In this document: piece after piece, positions 19,151 to 27,049 of the stretch
Position numbering within the stretch: the stretch's first letter is position 1
Layout: every line of letters starts with the position of its first letter
Source: Clostridium sp. Marseille-P299
GTDB lineage: Bacteria; Bacillota; Clostridia; Lachnospirales; Lachnospiraceae
Reading direction: 5' to 3'
NCBI RefSeq assembly: GCF_900078195.1
Contig: NZ_FJVE01000005.1
Location: 387,001 to 451,000 of the forward strand
Length of the DNA stretch: 64,000 bases
Position numbers and translations under genes: made by a program
The notes under the pieces: generated by a model
The model's input: the letters and a program-made list of their open reading frames with translations, nothing else
Databases searched by the model: none
Told to the model about the DNA's origin: nothing

Positions 19151-19228
19151 TAAAAAAGCTAATACGTTGGAAATTAATTGGTTGGATTATTTATGATATA
19201 GCAATTTCTTACGATTCGCTTTAAAATT

Positions 19229-19331
19229 ATATAGATAGTAATTTTATAGTAAGCTTATATAATAGTAATGTTATAGTAGGTTGATATAGATAGTAATTTT
19301 ATAGTAAGTTGATATTAATTTTATATAGAAG
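19229..19331 (+). repeat. Tandem 27-28-bp AT-rich repeats upstream of yedF
   Basis: Three consecutive units (19229-19256, 19257-19283, 19284-19311) of the form ATATAGATAGTAATTTTATA plus GTAAGYTK, and a fourth partial unit to 19331. Units 1 and 3 differ at one or two positions; unit 2 is more diverged. They fill much of the 251-bp gap between selD and yedF. No gene is seen in the gap. Confidence 0.8.
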
Positions 19332-19401
19332 TAATTAATTATTTTTATGCAAAGTTTTATGCTGATACATACTTGGCAAAGACTTGATGAATGGAGGAAA
19401 A

Positions 19402-20019
19402 ATGAAAACACTCGTAGATGCACGTGGTAAATTATGCCCAGAACCAGTCATTATGACAAAAAATGCAGTTAAAAATAGCAATAGCAATGATGTAATAGAA
19501 GTTTTAGTTGATAATATGCTGGTGGTTCAAAATATTACAAAATACGTTGAAAAAAACAACTTTCAAATGTCCTACGAAGAAACACCAGAGCATACCTTTA
19601 AGATTCATATCTCCCTATCTTCAACCTCTGACCCAGCTCAACTAGTACAAACAGAGAATGAAATAGAAGATGCAGTTATTAAAAAAGGAACTATTGTTGT
19701 TATAAATTCAAATGTGCTTGGAAGAGGCGATGATGCACTTGGTACTGTTTTAATGAAAAATTACATCTATGCCTTAACAAAAGCAGATTCCTATCCTGAA
19801 ACAATTCTTTTTTACAATGGAGGAGTGCATTTAACAACGAAGGACTCCGATAGTTTAAATGATTTGATTGATTTAGCAACTGCAGGAGTTGAAATTCTTA
19901 GTTGTGGTGCATGCTTAAATCACTATCAATTATCAGACTCTTTACAAGTTGGTGGAGTGACCAATATGTACGAGATTGTTGAAAAAATGATGAACGCAAC
20001 CACAGTAATTACTCCATAA
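19402..20019 (+). CDS. yedF: Sulfurtransferase-like selenium metabolism protein YedF
   Basis: Two-domain protein of 205 aa. The N-terminal TusA/SirA-like domain (residues 1-75) has the persulfide/selenide carrier motif DARGKLCPEPV with Cys12. The C-terminal DsrE-like domain (~90-205) has SCGACLNHYQL near its end. The start at ATG 19402 is set by the GGAGG site 7 bp upstream; an earlier in-frame ATG lacks one. It is commonly found with selD, yqeB and yqeC and is thought to handle selenium for cofactor assembly. Flanked on both sides by short tandem repeats. Confidence 0.9.
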   Translation: MKTLVDARGKLCPEPVIMTKNAVKNSNSNDVIEVLVDNMLVVQNITKYVEKNNFQMSYEETPEHTFKIHISLSSTSDPAQLVQTENEIEDAVIKKGTIVVINSNVLGRGDDALGTVLMKNYIYALTKADSYPETILFYNGGVHLTTKDSDSLNDLIDLATAGVEILSCGACLNHYQLSDSLQVGGVTNMYEIVEKMMNATTVITP

Positions 20020-20020
20020 A

Positions 20021-20090
20021 GGAGTTCCTATGGTTATAAAAGAAGTTCCTATGTTTACAAAAGGATTTCCTATGTTTACAAAAGCATTTC
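20021..20090 (+). repeat. 21-bp tandem repeats between yedF and yqeB
   Basis: Three tandem 21-bp copies (20021-20041, 20042-20062, 20063-20083) of the form GRAKTTCCTATGTTTACAAAA, followed by a decayed partial fourth. The period is seven codons and the array stays open in one frame (see the small ORF at 20030). Confidence 0.88.
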
Positions 20091-20098
20091 ATCTATAA
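20030..20098 (+). CDS. Possible 22-codon peptide encoded by the 21-bp repeat array
   Basis: ATG at 20030, preceded at 5-nt spacing by GGAG, opens a frame of 22 codons to a TAA at 20096-20098. The peptide is repetitive (PMFTKGF-like heptads) because it is read through the 21-bp array. No family is recognised. It may be a chance frame in a repeat; translation is unproven. Confidence 0.25.
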   Translation: MVIKEVPMFTKGFPMFTKAFHL

Positions 20099-20173
20099 AC
20101 AAACATTCAACTAAATAGCACATTGTGCATTCACTTAAGAATAAAACTACCTATTGGTAGCATGGAGGATCGA

Positions 20174-20980
20174 ATGGATATCATTAAAAATAATATAATT
20201 ATTGTTCGTGGTGGTGGTGATATTGCAACTGGTACTATCCATCGTTTACATAATTGTGGATTTTCTGTTTTAGTACTAGAAACCAAGAAACCATCTTCCA
20301 TCCGTAGAAAAGTTTCTTTTTCAGAAGCTATTTACGACGGTGAAATTACAATTGAACAAGTTCGCGCAAAATATGTTAAGACTATAGACGAAGCAATGAC
20401 TTGCTTTAAAGAAAACGTTATACCCGTTATGATCGATGAAGCAGCCGATATTGTAGCACAGGTAAAACCCAAAGTTTTAGTAGATGCAATATTAGCGAAA
20501 AGAAATGTTGGAACCAATCGTGACATGGCAAATATCACAATTGGTCTTGGACCTGGCTTTACCGCTGGTAAAGACGTAGATGCTGTAATTGAAACTATGA
20601 GAGGGCATAACCTTGGACGAATAATATATGAAGGCTCTGCCATGGAGAATACTGGGGTGCCTGGAAATATCGGTGGCTTTACAAAAGAGCGAGTTATTTA
20701 CTCTCCTGCTGCTGGAACAATAAAAAACATACATCACATTGGTGATTTAGTAGAACAGGGAGAAGTCCTTACACATATCGAAGACACTCCAGTTCTTGCA
20801 AGCATTTCTGGTGTTCTTAGAGGACTTATTCGTGATGGATACACCGTAACGAAAGGCTTTAAAATTGCAGACATTGATCCAAGATATTCAGAAAAGGACA
20901 ACTGTTTTACCATTTCTGATAAGGCTAGATGCATTGCAGGCAGTGTATTAGAAGCTATATTCTATTTAAGCAAAAAATAA
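20174..20980 (+). CDS. yqeB: Selenium-dependent molybdenum hydroxylase accessory protein YqeB
   Basis: A 268-aa protein of the EF2563/YqeB family, linked by conserved gene context to maturation of selenium-dependent molybdenum hydroxylases. It begins IIVRGGGDIATGTIHRLHNCGF, a Rossmann-like GGGD motif, and later has GLGPGFTAGKDVDAVIETMRGH and a small biotinyl/barrel-like C-terminal part (VLTHIEDTPVLASISGVLRG). The start is the ATG at 20174 with GGAGG at 5-nt spacing; the upstream in-frame extension is not supported. Its reaction is not established. Confidence 0.9.
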   Translation: MDIIKNNIIIVRGGGDIATGTIHRLHNCGFSVLVLETKKPSSIRRKVSFSEAIYDGEITIEQVRAKYVKTIDEAMTCFKENVIPVMIDEAADIVAQVKPKVLVDAILAKRNVGTNRDMANITIGLGPGFTAGKDVDAVIETMRGHNLGRIIYEGSAMENTGVPGNIGGFTKERVIYSPAAGTIKNIHHIGDLVEQGEVLTHIEDTPVLASISGVLRGLIRDGYTVTKGFKIADIDPRYSEKDNCFTISDKARCIAGSVLEAIFYLSKK

Positions 20981-21032
20981 TTTGTTCTCATTTACTTATT
21001 CATAACCATAGTAATAATAAGAGGTAATGTTT

Positions 21033-22172
21033 ATGATTTACTTTGATAATGCTGCTACCAGTCTTTTAAAACCAGACTGCGTAGCAGACGCTGTTTATAA
21101 AGCAATAAAAGAACTAGGAAATAGTAACCGGGGCGTGCATGAATCTACTCTGAATGCATCCCGGTTATTGTTTCATGCTAGAACTTTAATATCAGATTTT
21201 TTTGATGGAGATGGACCAGAGCAGACCATCTTTACTTCTAATATTACAGAAAGCCTAAATACCGTAATTCAGGGGCTATTCAAAAAAGGAGACCATGTTA
21301 TAACCACTGCACTTGAACATAATTCTGTGCTCCGCCCCCTTTATTTTATGGAACAACAAGGCGTAGAACTTTCTATATTAGAATGTAATGAATATGGGGT
21401 TCCTCATTACGATGCACTTAAGAATCTCATTCAATCCAATACAAAAGCAATTATTTGTAATCATGCATCCAACTTAACAGGTAATGTAATTGATTTAGAA
21501 AGAATAACTACTCTATGCAAAAAGCATGGTATATTATGCATTCTCGATACCGCCCAAACAGCAGGTGTTTTTCCTATTTCCATGAAGAACCAAGGAGTTG
21601 ATATTCTTTGTTTCACTGGACACAAAGGCCTATTAGGCCCACAAGGAACCGGTGGATTTTTACTAAAAAAAGGAATAAATATAACTCCCTTAAAATATGG
21701 TGGAAGCGGTGTTTCTACCTATTTAAAAGGACAACCAACGCAGTTACCAGAATCCCTAGAAGCAGGCACGATAAATACTCATGGAATTGCTGGTTTAGTG
21801 GCTGGAATTGAATATATCAATAAAATAGGCCTTAATACGATTCAAAAAAAAGAACTTTCTTTGATGTGGAAATTCTACAATGCCATTAAAGACCTTAAAA
21901 ATGTGAAAATTTACGGAGAATTTGGAACTCCAATAAGAGCAGCTATTGTATCTTTAAATATTGGGGATCTTGATTCTGGATTTATATCTGACAAATTAGC
22001 TTATGATTATAATATATGTACAAGATCTGGAGGCCACTGTGCTCCGTTGATGCATAAAGCACTTCATACCGTAGAGCAAGGTGCCGTTCGTTTTAGCTTT
22101 TCTCACCTTAATACCGAAGATGAAATTAACATTGCAATACGTGCAATAGAGGAATTATCCAATATAGAATAG
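21033..22172 (+). CDS. Cysteine desulfurase / selenocysteine lyase-like aminotransferase (class V)
   Basis: PLP enzyme of 379 aa. Typical segments are IYFDNAATSLLKP at the N-terminus, a TTALEHNSVLRPL region, and TGHKGLLGPQGTGG with the PLP-binding Lys. RSGGHCAPLMHKAL near the C-terminus has the substrate Cys in the conserved loop. It probably removes S or Se from cysteine/selenocysteine and feeds the adjacent SelD/YedF/YqeB system. ATG 21033 has GAGGT at better spacing than the in-frame ATG 21027. It lies about 50 bp after yqeB and ends at a long hairpin. Confidence 0.88.
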   Translation: MIYFDNAATSLLKPDCVADAVYKAIKELGNSNRGVHESTLNASRLLFHARTLISDFFDGDGPEQTIFTSNITESLNTVIQGLFKKGDHVITTALEHNSVLRPLYFMEQQGVELSILECNEYGVPHYDALKNLIQSNTKAIICNHASNLTGNVIDLERITTLCKKHGILCILDTAQTAGVFPISMKNQGVDILCFTGHKGLLGPQGTGGFLLKKGINITPLKYGGSGVSTYLKGQPTQLPESLEAGTINTHGIAGLVAGIEYINKIGLNTIQKKELSLMWKFYNAIKDLKNVKIYGEFGTPIRAAIVSLNIGDLDSGFISDKLAYDYNICTRSGGHCAPLMHKALHTVEQGAVRFSFSHLNTEDEINIAIRAIEELSNIE

Positions 22173-22176
22173 ATGG

Positions 22177-22222
22177 AGATAGATATCTAGAAATAAATTT
22201 ATATATTTTTAGGTATCTATCT
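22177..22222 (+). terminator. Hairpin after the selenocysteine-lyase-like gene
   Basis: A 19-bp stem with two mismatches (22177-22195 with 22204-22222) and an 8-nt loop, followed by TTATATATT. Placed directly after the stop at 22172; probable terminator, though the U tract is weak. Confidence 0.55.
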
Positions 22223-22232
22223 TTATATATTA

Positions 22233-22313
22233 GAGATATGGAAGAGATTTATAGATATTTCAAGTTATCCATCTTTATAGATTTGAGATATATTAGGGAT
22301 TTATAGATATTTC
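22233..22313 (+). repeat. 29-bp direct repeat, two copies
   Basis: GAGATAT, four variable bases, then GRGATTTATAGATATTTC occurs at 22233-22261 and 22285-22313. It lies in the gap between the aminotransferase gene and the insertion sequence. No gene is visible in this stretch. Confidence 0.75.
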
Positions 22314-22451
22314 TAGATACTTGCATTCAACTACGAATAAATATTCATAAAAAGTTTTATGATATTATAATTTAAAATTTTGGATATCGTGTATATTTAT
22401 ACAATCACTTTTCATTTATAGCATTTTTTTAATATAAAATGCCACTAAGTC

Positions 22452-23776
22452 GGTAGTGTCAATAATTTTGTGTAAATAGTTTATGCGTACCTTTCGGTAA
22501 ACATATCCTGAAGTTTATCTGATGAACAAGCAAAGCCTCTAAGCTTTCTTGTAGACCATGATTCATTATAAGAAATCACTTTATAATAAACGAGTTTACT
22601 ACATGCGTCTTCTGTGGGTAGTGCATCCTTAGTTTTTACAAGACGACGTACTTCTTTATTAAAGCGCTCGATCCAATTCGTTGTATAGATGGATTTTCGC
22701 ATAGAAACAGGGTATTTATAGTATGTGAATAAGTCCTCGTCATTTAACCAGGATTCCACTACACGTTTATAAGATTTACTCCATTTAACAGCAAATTCGT
22801 CTAAAGCTGCTCTACACTGCTCTAGGTTTGGAGATTCGTATACAACTTTTAAATCAGCTGTAAAATCGTTGATATCTTTCTTACGAACACTACGAATTGC
22901 ATTACGAACTTTATGGACAATACATCGTTGAATATCCGCTTTTGGATATACTCTATGAACAGCATCGTCAAGTCCAGAGAGACCGTCCATGACGAAGAGG
23001 AGAACTTCATCTACGCCTCGTTCTTTTATCTGGCGAAGATTATCCTCCCAAACATAAGCGCTTTCATTTACACCGATAAAGAAGTCTAATACTTCACGGT
23101 ATCCATCTTCATCGACACCTAAAATGAAGTAAACGGCGTCACTTGATACTGTATCTCTTCTTAATTTAAGATGTAAAGCATCAATATAAATGACACTGTA
23201 CCTCTTCTTTAGAGGACGCTTATGCCACTGTTCAATTTCTTCAAGAGCAACATCAGTGATATTACTTACTGTAGCCGCACTATAAGAATTTCCATAAAGT
23301 TTTTCAATGATGTTAGCAATTTCACGTGTAGATACTCCACTTGCATACATGCGGATGATCATGGTTTCTAGCCAATCATCTCTTCTTGCATATGGTGGAA
23401 TGAGTTGTTGTTCAAACTCATTATTACGGTCACGAGGAATTTTAAGATTCTCAATCAGACCGTATTTGGTTTCATAATTACGGGTATAGTATCCGTTGCG
23501 TGAATTGCCAGTACCATGTCCTTCGTAGCTATATTTACTGTACTGGAGAATGTTAGTGAGTTCTTCCTTCATCAAGGTTTCCATGGTTTGTTTTAATAGA
23601 CCAAGAATATACTCTTCAAAAAAAGAGTTTAAGTCTAGATTTTCTTTTTGATTTTTGTTATTATTAGTCATAGGGAAGTCCTTCTTTCTTGGTTATGTTT
23701 TTCTTCGTCGTTAAACATTTTACCATGTCAGATGGAACTTCTCTATTTTTATTTACACAAAATATTTTACACTATC
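22452..23776 (-). mobile_element. IS256-family insertion sequence, complete
   Basis: About 1325 bp, bounded by imperfect inverted repeats of ~26 bp (left TAGTGTCAATAATTTTGTGT, right on the opposite strand TAGTGTAAAATATTTTGTGT). It is flanked by an 8-bp direct duplication ACTAAGTC at 22444-22451 and 23777-23784. It holds one intact transposase gene. Size, ends and duplication length fit IS256. It inserted into the gap between two selenium-metabolism genes without breaking either. Confidence 0.93.
22481..23671 (-). CDS. IS256-family (mutator-type) transposase
   Basis: A 396-aa DDE transposase, full length. The catalytic triad is visible as Asp in VIYIDALHLK, Asp in LFVMDGLSGL and Glu in NWIERFNKEVRRL. 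It also has the mutator signature region DIQRCIVHKVRNAIRSV. N-terminal residues 1-120 form the DNA-binding part with GTGNSRNGYYTRNYETKYG. There is no frameshift or stop, so the element may still be active. It is transcribed against the surrounding selenium genes. Confidence 0.96.
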   Translation of the reverse strand: MTNNNKNQKENLDLNSFFEEYILGLLKQTMETLMKEELTNILQYSKYSYEGHGTGNSRNGYYTRNYETKYGLIENLKIPRDRNNEFEQQLIPPYARRDDWLETMIIRMYASGVSTREIANIIEKLYGNSYSAATVSNITDVALEEIEQWHKRPLKKRYSVIYIDALHLKLRRDTVSSDAVYFILGVDEDGYREVLDFFIGVNESAYVWEDNLRQIKERGVDEVLLFVMDGLSGLDDAVHRVYPKADIQRCIVHKVRNAIRSVRKKDINDFTADLKVVYESPNLEQCRAALDEFAVKWSKSYKRVVESWLNDEDLFTYYKYPVSMRKSIYTTNWIERFNKEVRRLVKTKDALPTEDACSKLVYYKVISYNESWSTRKLRGFACSSDKLQDMFTERYA

Positions 23777-23784
23777 ACTAAGTC

Positions 23785-23972
23785 GCAATAATTAATTTTA
23801 AGTTTAATTTAGTTTATGTTCATGTTTGATTCTAATTCTAAATTAAATTTTAAAATATAATATTTTTAAATAGTATTTATCTTTATATTATATTAATATA
23901 GTTAGTACAATTAGTTCATTCATTAATAAGAATTAAGCTAAAATATTAACTTATAGCAATAAGGAGTTTTTT
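23785..23972. other. AT-rich gap before the DUF3343 gene
   Basis: A 188-bp very AT-rich stretch to the right of the insertion sequence. It must contain the ribosome site (AAGGAG just before 23973) and possibly a promoter for DUF3343-yqeC, now that the IS separates these from the upstream genes. No hairpin or ORF is convincing. Confidence 0.4.
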
Positions 23973-24209
23973 ATGAGAACAAAAGAATTAAAATTAATAA
24001 TCACATTTAAGTCTACAACTGCTGCTATGGGTTTTGAAACATATTGCAAACAAAATCAAATCCCTGGTAGACTTATTCCAATCCCTAGAGAAATCTCTGC
24101 TGGATGTGGGCTCTCATGGTGTACAGAACCTGCCAACCGCCCTATTATAGATAAAATTATCCAGACTCAGCAAATTAATATCGATGGTATGTATGAATTA
24201 CTCATATAA
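23973..24209 (+). CDS. DUF3343 protein, putative Se/S carrier
   Basis: A small 78-aa protein with the DUF3343 pattern: a beta-alpha start (LIITFKSTTAAMGFETYC) followed by GRLIPIPREISAGCGLSWC. The two cysteines of GCGLSWC are candidate chalcogen-carrier residues. The family is described as a putative selenium/sulfur carrier and often lies beside yedF/selD. It has an AAGGAG site and is 17 bp upstream of yqeC in the same direction. Confidence 0.82.
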   Translation: MRTKELKLIITFKSTTAAMGFETYCKQNQIPGRLIPIPREISAGCGLSWCTEPANRPIIDKIIQTQQINIDGMYELLI

Positions 24210-24226
24210 ACCAGAAAGAGGCTTTT

Positions 24227-24955
24227 ATGCATATATATCAATTTTATAAAAATTCCTATCAAGAAAGATCTACCTTTATCGACGCTCTATCCCTTAGTTT
24301 CACAAGTAATGAAACCATATCTTTTGTCGGGGGTGGCGGTAAAAGTAGTATTATTAAGAAATTATCACAAGAACTTAAAGCATTAAAAAAGAGAACTATC
24401 ATCACTACAACTACCCATATCTATGCTCCTGAGCATAACGTAGTTCTTATTGAAGATTTAGATAAAATAAAAAAAGAATTAGATGAAAATTATGTTGTAA
24501 CTGTAGGTCTTCCTTGCGACAATCAAAAGTTAAAAAGCGTAAGCGAATCTTTTTTAAACCAGCTACCAAGTATATGTGACGTTCTACTTATAGAAGCCGA
24601 TGGTTCAAAACACTTACCAATTAAGGCTCCTGCAATCCATGAACCTGCGATTCCTACTTTTACAACATTAGTTGTTGGCGTTGCTGGGCTTGACTGCTTA
24701 GCTAAGCCAATGAATGAAATATCCCACCGACCAGAAATTCTTGCACGTATACTAGAAAAGAAGCAAGAAGACATCCTACTCCCTAGTGATGTTGCAAAAG
24801 TTCTCGAAAGCGAACACGGGCAAAGAAAAAACGTGACCTGCCGCTATGAAATGGTATTAAATAAAGCAGATAACCAAGCATTATTTGAGTTGGCGCTGGA
24901 AACTGCCTCCTATCTTACGTCTCAAAAATGTATTATCTCCTCTTTCTATTTATAA
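24227..24955 (+). CDS. yqeC: Selenium cofactor biosynthesis protein YqeC
   Basis: A 242-aa P-loop protein. The nucleotide-binding motif is VGGGGKSS (about residues 34-41), followed by TTTTHIYAPE and LIEADGSKHLPIKAPAIHEPAIP, hallmark segments of the YqeC family. Comparative genomics links it to the labile selenium cofactor of molybdenum hydroxylases; the exact reaction is unknown. The ATG at 24227 has AGAGG at 5 nt. It is the last gene of the cluster and converges on dinB, with a shared terminator at 25009-25061. Confidence 0.9.
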   Translation: MHIYQFYKNSYQERSTFIDALSLSFTSNETISFVGGGGKSSIIKKLSQELKALKKRTIITTTTHIYAPEHNVVLIEDLDKIKKELDENYVVTVGLPCDNQKLKSVSESFLNQLPSICDVLLIEADGSKHLPIKAPAIHEPAIPTFTTLVVGVAGLDCLAKPMNEISHRPEILARILEKKQEDILLPSDVAKVLESEHGQRKNVTCRYEMVLNKADNQALFELALETASYLTSQKCIISSFYL

Positions 24956-25008
24956 AATTAATCTTTTTTACTTTTATTTAGTTAAGCTCTGATAAATTTA
25001 AATTAAAT

Positions 25009-25061
25009 AAAGGACTATAACAAATTGCATTAAGCTAATGTTAATATGTTTTAGTCCTTTT
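25009..25061. terminator. Bidirectional terminator between yqeC and dinB
   Basis: AAAGGACTA pairs with TAGTCCTTT, with additional inner pairing (ATTA/TAAT). T runs follow on both strands. It serves the two convergent genes. Confidence 0.8.
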
Positions 25062-25091
25062 AATCTAATATAACTTGGCGTCAAATTACAC

Positions 25092-26348
25092 TTATATAGG
25101 CTTAGTTATTCCACCTCGTTTATCCTTCGATATCCCACCAGCCATATGATACCCAGGTGAATTAATAAAACTTGCTCTCATAATCGAATCTTCACCAAAT
25201 CTAGTGCGGATTTCATCAATTGCACTATCAAGTTTTTCTAATTTTTCATAGCGTGTCTTATCAAATATATTATACTGCCTATAGGCTTCCCCTGTAATTT
25301 TCCCTACATGAACACCCAATTGTCTAAGAGGTGTAACACCATCCCAAAGTTCATCAAACAATTTGCATGCAAAATGATAAATCTCTAGTGTTGTGTTGGT
25401 TGGAGAATATAAATTACCTTGATGTGACTTATAAAAAAATGTATAGTCTTTCATAGAAACTGAGATACAACTTCCCTTTACTCCATCCTTCCTTAAACGC
25501 ATTCCAACTGTCTCGCATAAAGATAAGATAACCATCTTGGCATGTTCCCTTGAAACAACATCGCAAGGAGTTGTTACAGAATTTCCGTATCCTTTATTGG
25601 CAATTGGTTGTGATAAAAATGGTGAACTATCAACTCCATGAGAATATTGATACAAGACTTCTCCATGTTTCCCAAGATGATCTCGCAAAATTGAAACATC
25701 GGTTTTTGCAAGCTCACCAATCGTTCGTATTCCTAAGGAATATAGCTTTCTCTCAGTTGCCCTTCCGATATAAAATAAATCAGCCACTGGTAAAGGCCAC
25801 ATCTTTTTCTCAATCTCGTCTGGGTACATTGTATGCACCAAGTCTGGCTTTTTTAAATCTCCCGCCATCTTAGCTAATAACTTATTGGAGGAAACACCAA
25901 TATTCACCGTGAAATTTAACTCTTGCTTGATGCGCTCTCTTAAATTATTGGCAAGAATAATTGGAGATCCATATAATAGATTCGTGCCAGACATATCAAT
26001 AAAAGCCTCATCAATGGAGTATTGTTCAACTTTAGGTGAGATTTCAGATAAAATTGAAATAAAAGCCTTAGAAGCACCTACATACATTTCATAATTTGGT
26101 GGAACTACAACTAAATCAGGACACTTTCTCAATGCACTAACCAAAGCCTCACCAGTATGAATATTGTATTTCTTGGCTGAAATGGATTTCGCAAGAACAA
26201 TACCATGCCTTTGTTCCTTATCTCCTCCCACAACTGCAGGTATCTCTCTTAAGTCTACCTTCTCACCAAGTATATGCAAACGGTAGGCCGCTTCCCAACT
26301 TAAAAAAGCAGAATTAACATCAATATGAAATATTAAGGACTCACTCAT
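25092..26348 (-). CDS. dinB: DNA polymerase IV (Y-family translesion polymerase)
   Basis: A 418-aa lesion-bypass polymerase. Metal-binding acidic residues are Asp10 in IFHIDVNSAF and Asp113-Glu114 in YSIDEAFIDMS. It also has the helix-hairpin-helix-like thumb (GIRTIGELAKTD) and a little-finger domain (~residues 245-360). It is 3 bp downstream of an 88-aa gene, and its own ribosome site is weak, suggesting translational coupling. Both are under a promoter with two LexA-box palindromes (26640-26678), so it should be induced by DNA damage. Confidence 0.93.
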   Translation of the reverse strand: MSESLIFHIDVNSAFLSWEAAYRLHILGEKVDLREIPAVVGGDKEQRHGIVLAKSISAKKYNIHTGEALVSALRKCPDLVVVPPNYEMYVGASKAFISILSEISPKVEQYSIDEAFIDMSGTNLLYGSPIILANNLRERIKQELNFTVNIGVSSNKLLAKMAGDLKKPDLVHTMYPDEIEKKMWPLPVADLFYIGRATERKLYSLGIRTIGELAKTDVSILRDHLGKHGEVLYQYSHGVDSSPFLSQPIANKGYGNSVTTPCDVVSREHAKMVILSLCETVGMRLRKDGVKGSCISVSMKDYTFFYKSHQGNLYSPTNTTLEIYHFACKLFDELWDGVTPLRQLGVHVGKITGEAYRQYNIFDKTRYEKLEKLDSAIDEIRTRFGEDSIMRASFINSPGYHMAGGISKDKRGGITKPI

Positions 26349-26351
26349 AGC

Positions 26352-26618
26352 CTAACTTACCATACGATATAGTGTCCATTTAAGTGATTCAATATTATAA
26401 TGTAGTTCTATCAAATGTTCCTCCTCATATAAAAAAACACGACATACGAATATTAAAATACGGACTCCTGAAGGCTTTGCCTCTTTTCTATATAGTATTT
26501 CATTAATATCTACAGTTACTCTTTCATGCAGCTCATTTTCTAACCGGAATCGCATTGGTTTTACTTCTCCTAACGTATTACAAACAAATATCATATCCAC
26601 TGGTACATTCGTCTGCAT
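26352..26618 (-). CDS. Unknown 88-aa protein co-transcribed with dinB
   Basis: Not recognised. It is a compact, charged protein with beta-rich segments (VPVDMIFVCNTLGEV, PSGVRILIFVCRVFLYEEE) and no signal peptide or membrane helix. The start at 26618 has an AGAGGTG site. It is the first gene of an SOS-type operon, its stop is 3 bp before dinB, and the promoter carries two LexA boxes. By position it may modulate polymerase IV or the damage response, much as other small SOS cassette proteins do, but that is inference only. Confidence 0.75.
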   Translation of the reverse strand: MQTNVPVDMIFVCNTLGEVKPMRFRLENELHERVTVDINEILYRKEAKPSGVRILIFVCRVFLYEEEHLIELHYNIESLKWTLYRMVS

Positions 26619-26639
26619 GCTATTACACCTCTTTTCAAT

Positions 26640-26653
26640 CGAACATATGTACG
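26640..26653. promoter_or_regulatory. LexA box 2 (SOS operator)
   Basis: CGAACATATGTACG matches the Gram-positive SOS box pattern (CGAAC-N4-GTTCG) with one mismatch in the right half. It lies just downstream of the -10 of the dinB operon promoter. Confidence 0.8.
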
Positions 26654-26656
26654 TCT

Positions 26657-26685
26657 ATTATATCAGAACATATGTTCTTTGTAAA
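26657..26685 (-). promoter_or_regulatory. SOS promoter of the 88-aa gene and dinB
   Basis: On the minus strand, TTTACA (26680-26685), a 17-bp spacer and TATAAT (26657-26662). LexA box 1 lies within the spacer and box 2 just after the -10. Confidence 0.85.
26665..26678. promoter_or_regulatory. LexA box 1 (SOS operator)
   Basis: AGAACATATGTTCT is a perfect 14-bp palindrome with the GAAC-N4-GTTC core of the Gram-positive LexA/DinR site, located between the -35 and -10 hexamers. Confidence 0.88.
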
Positions 26686-26986
26686 TATAAGATTATTATT
26701 AATTAAGCTAATTTACTGGTTTGTATTACATTTTTTTCTATTAAATTTATTATCCAATTTTACTTTAATTAAGTTTAACATTTATTAATCTTTTTATTAA
26801 ATCAAGATAAAATTTAAGTTTATCAAGAATAAAAAATCACAAATTTCTTACTTATAGTTATAGAATTTACCAGTAATATTTTAAGTTTTATAAAGATAAA
26901 ATATCGAACTTTGACCAAAAAAATAAGTTAAAGGAGAGATAAAAAAAGTAGCATTAAGAAAAGTAGAATAATTTTCAGCCAAATTG

Positions 26987-26995
26987 TGCTATAAT
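26987..26995 (+). promoter_or_regulatory. Extended -10 promoter of the SRAP gene
   Basis: TGCTATAAT (TG-n-TATAAT) about 55 bp before the start codon; no good -35 is visible. The 431-bp gap from 26619 otherwise holds only the SOS promoter and AT-rich DNA. Confidence 0.6.
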
Positions 26996-27049
26996 TTCAG
27001 TAGTGATATGTGCAAAAAAATGAGCCCAAAAAGGTAGAAGGAGATATAT

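Noticed and set aside
19229..20090. Possible CRISPR array in the yedF region
   Set aside because: The repeats are directly adjacent without unique spacers, are not palindromic and no cas genes are present.
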